DNA of 64,000 nucleotides, taken from positions 4,966,001 to 5,030,000 of the forward strand of contig NC_056767.1 of assembly GCF_018687715.1 (NCBI RefSeq). Reading direction: 5' to 3'. Origin of the DNA: Carya illinoinensis. Its lineage: Eukaryota > Streptophyta > Magnoliopsida > Fagales > Juglandaceae. How positions within the stretch are numbered: the stretch's first letter is position 1; every line of letters begins with the position of its first letter. Positions 62,154 through 64,000 of this stretch are shown here, piece after piece. A model generated the notes under the pieces. That model was not told where the DNA came from. It worked only from the letters and a program-made list of their open reading frames with translations, and made no database searches. Both the position numbers and the translations under genes were made by a program.

Positions 62154-64000
62154 TGATACCCTATATGATAAGTATAAAGGAAGGTGGTGTATGTGATCTC
62201 AAATTACTTAGTAAAGAGAAGTTCTTGCTCTTTAAAATGTTTCAATAAGATTTCAATTGTTTCATTAACTAATCTTTTTAGAGTATAGGCTATGTGATTT
62301 GAGCCTTCCATTAAGGCGTCACATAAGAGCATCCAAATTGATTAGGATTAGAATTTGTAAAATACCAAATCTTAAACCAAAAAAAAAAAAAACCATAAAT
62401 CTTATTCCAAGCTAAACAAAAGTATTTTAGGCTACGATATATTTTATAAGCTAAACAAAAGTATTTTAGGCTATGATATATCAACCTATTTTCTCCCAAG
62501 CTGAGTTTTCTTTTGCCAAGTCAGCATATAATTTACATTTTGTAAAAATGTTGGTGTTCAAATTTTAGCAGGAAAAGAGTGACAAGTGACAATTGTAAAC
62601 TAAGAAGTAAGCTCAGCCCAAGTTCATAAAGCATAAGTTGACCATGAATAAATTCTTAACGTATCAGGTAGGCCATCTCGATTGCAAGGAGCCCAATACC
62701 AGGCCCGACATTATTCGGATGTCAATATCATTCATAACAAAACCATTAACTGTTAATTAATTATAACTTAAAAATAACACATAATATGATAAAAAAAAAT
62801 TCATTTTCTTTTTTAGAAAAAGCTATAAAAGCCAAAAGTTAGGGATTATTAATTTTTTTTTTAAAAAAAATTTTCCCTTTTTATTGAGAAAATGCTAACA
62901 TTGTTATTCAATTATGTAAATTAGATAGAAACTAATATGAACGCCTTTTTTTTTTTTTTTTAAATGTATCTGCAGATAAACCAGAAGCTCAACACTAGAG
63001 TTGTTTAGAAATAATTTTTATTTCATTCCATTTCATTTTCTTTCTAAACAGTACTCAAATATAAATATTTTCAAACTAATTATTACAACTTTCCAAACTA
63101 ATTGTCACAATTTTTTCAAATTTTCAAGTAAAATATAAAAAATAAGGAAAATGCCAATTAATTTTTTACTTAATTGTTAAGGAATTATTTTTAAATAAGT
63201 TTGTGAATTTTTTTCTTTTTTAAAAAATGTTTGAAAAAACAAAGAAACCAAAAAAAAAAAAAATTGTACTCCTTGGTACAAAAATTCGGTAAAGCTCTTG
63301 GTGGCCCTAGTACCACCCCAAAAATAATTTAACTTTTTTAAATTTTAAAATAAAAATAATATTAAAAAATAATATTATAATAATATTTTAACTTTATAAT
63401 ATTTTTTAATCAACTTTTTCTCTTCCATTTTCCAAAATCTAATAAATATTTAACTCAAACTATCTTACTACTATTAACAAATCATCATATTATTATTCAC
63501 AAAATTTTTATCTCATCTCATTTTATTCCCTAAATATCCCCTAACAGTAGTGTTATCCGTGTGAAAGCTACGTGCACTTTATGCGATTGTTTATAAGTGG
63601 CAAATCAATTTCTCTGCTTCTTCTTTACTATCTTGTTAGAGTAATGTCATGGACAAATCTCAAATACACAAGTCTTGGTAATATTTTTATAAAAAAGTAG
63701 ACCATATTAAAAAAAATGAGTTTTCTACTTTTTTTTTTTTTTTTTCATGGTAGAACCCACTTTTCTAAAATTAAAAATAGAATTGTGCTACATGGAAACA
63801 CCCTGTAGTGTATTAGACAATGAACATGAGGCCCAAAATCCATCTACACAAGCCCAGCCTCAAGATAGCAAAGCCCACGATCAAGCTACCACATACTCTC
63901 CTCCTCCAGCTTCTACAAGTCGCCCAAATGCCTTAGTCTATTTAGATAAAGGATAAATTATTTGTATTTATTTTATTTTGCTCTTATTATTTTTATTCTT
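62154..64000. other. Intergenic DNA with repeats, no gene seen
   Basis: 62411-62488 is a 39-bp tandem pair (GCTAAACAAAAGTATTTTAGG twice). 63000-63545 combines family A-like text with a fragment of the 40332-type MITE (63140-63300). The plus frame 63747-63956 (Pro/Gln/Ser-rich, 69 codons) follows a T-run, shows no domain and is probably chance. Confidence 0.45.

Noticed and set aside
63747..63956. Pro/Gln/Ser-rich 69-codon frame near the right edge
   Set aside because: Short, starts next to a T-run, low-complexity and without a recognisable family; it cannot be supported as a gene.

Overview
This is a window of plant nuclear DNA, almost certainly from a woody eudicot. It is AT-rich, has long intergenic spaces and spliceosomal introns, and is full of LTR retrotransposons and MITE-like repeats. 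The dispersed repeat whose ends carry GTTTGG/CCAAAC recalls Fagales genomes such as the walnut family, but that placement is a guess from memory of repeat style.

Three host genes can be reconstructed exon by exon. (1) A class I KNOX homeobox gene of the KNAT1/BREVIPEDICELLUS type lies on + at 15246-21762. It has five exons, encodes 375 aa, and has a 4.9-kb third intron. (2) A class II HD-Zip gene of the HAT22/HAT9 type lies on - at 32073-33221. It has three exons and encodes 285 aa, with an EAR-like LxLxL, a homeodomain, a leucine zipper and a CPSCE motif. (3) A secreted class III peroxidase lies on - at 42892-44837. It has four exons and encodes 321 aa, with both active-site histidines and eight cysteines, and its first intron appears to be GC-AG. 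Nothing in the sequence links the three genes functionally beyond both transcription factors being plant developmental regulators.

Most of the rest is mobile DNA. 1.77-2.52 kb holds a MITE/tandem-repeat composite. 3.98-4.88 kb (-), 6.96-8.24 kb (+) and 45.66-46.26 kb (+) look like solo LTRs, and all three carry clusters of CTCGAG/CTCGA motifs upstream of a TATA box. 8625-13726 (-) is a decayed but structurally complete Ty3/gypsy element. 25.4-27.7 kb (+) is a composite gypsy remnant made of a pol tail, an LTR, a primer-binding site, a protease fragment and a partial LTR. 51985-60488 (-) is a full-length Ty1/copia element with 1.3-kb LTRs and a 5-bp CATAA target duplication. Between its pol and 3' LTR it carries a degenerate antisense reading frame that starts about 105 bp downstream of a TATA box. 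SINE-like, hAT-like and foldback elements fill much of the remainder.

The autonomous elements look dead. The copia reverse transcriptase motif YVDD reads YVNN, catalytic Asp of both integrases reads Asn, and stops and frameshifts are spread through both. The stretches given as unassigned hold no gene I can support; several (1.1-1.7, 36.2-36.7, 41.6-41.9 and 46.4-46.7 kb) are less AT-rich than their surroundings and may be regulatory or relic sequence.
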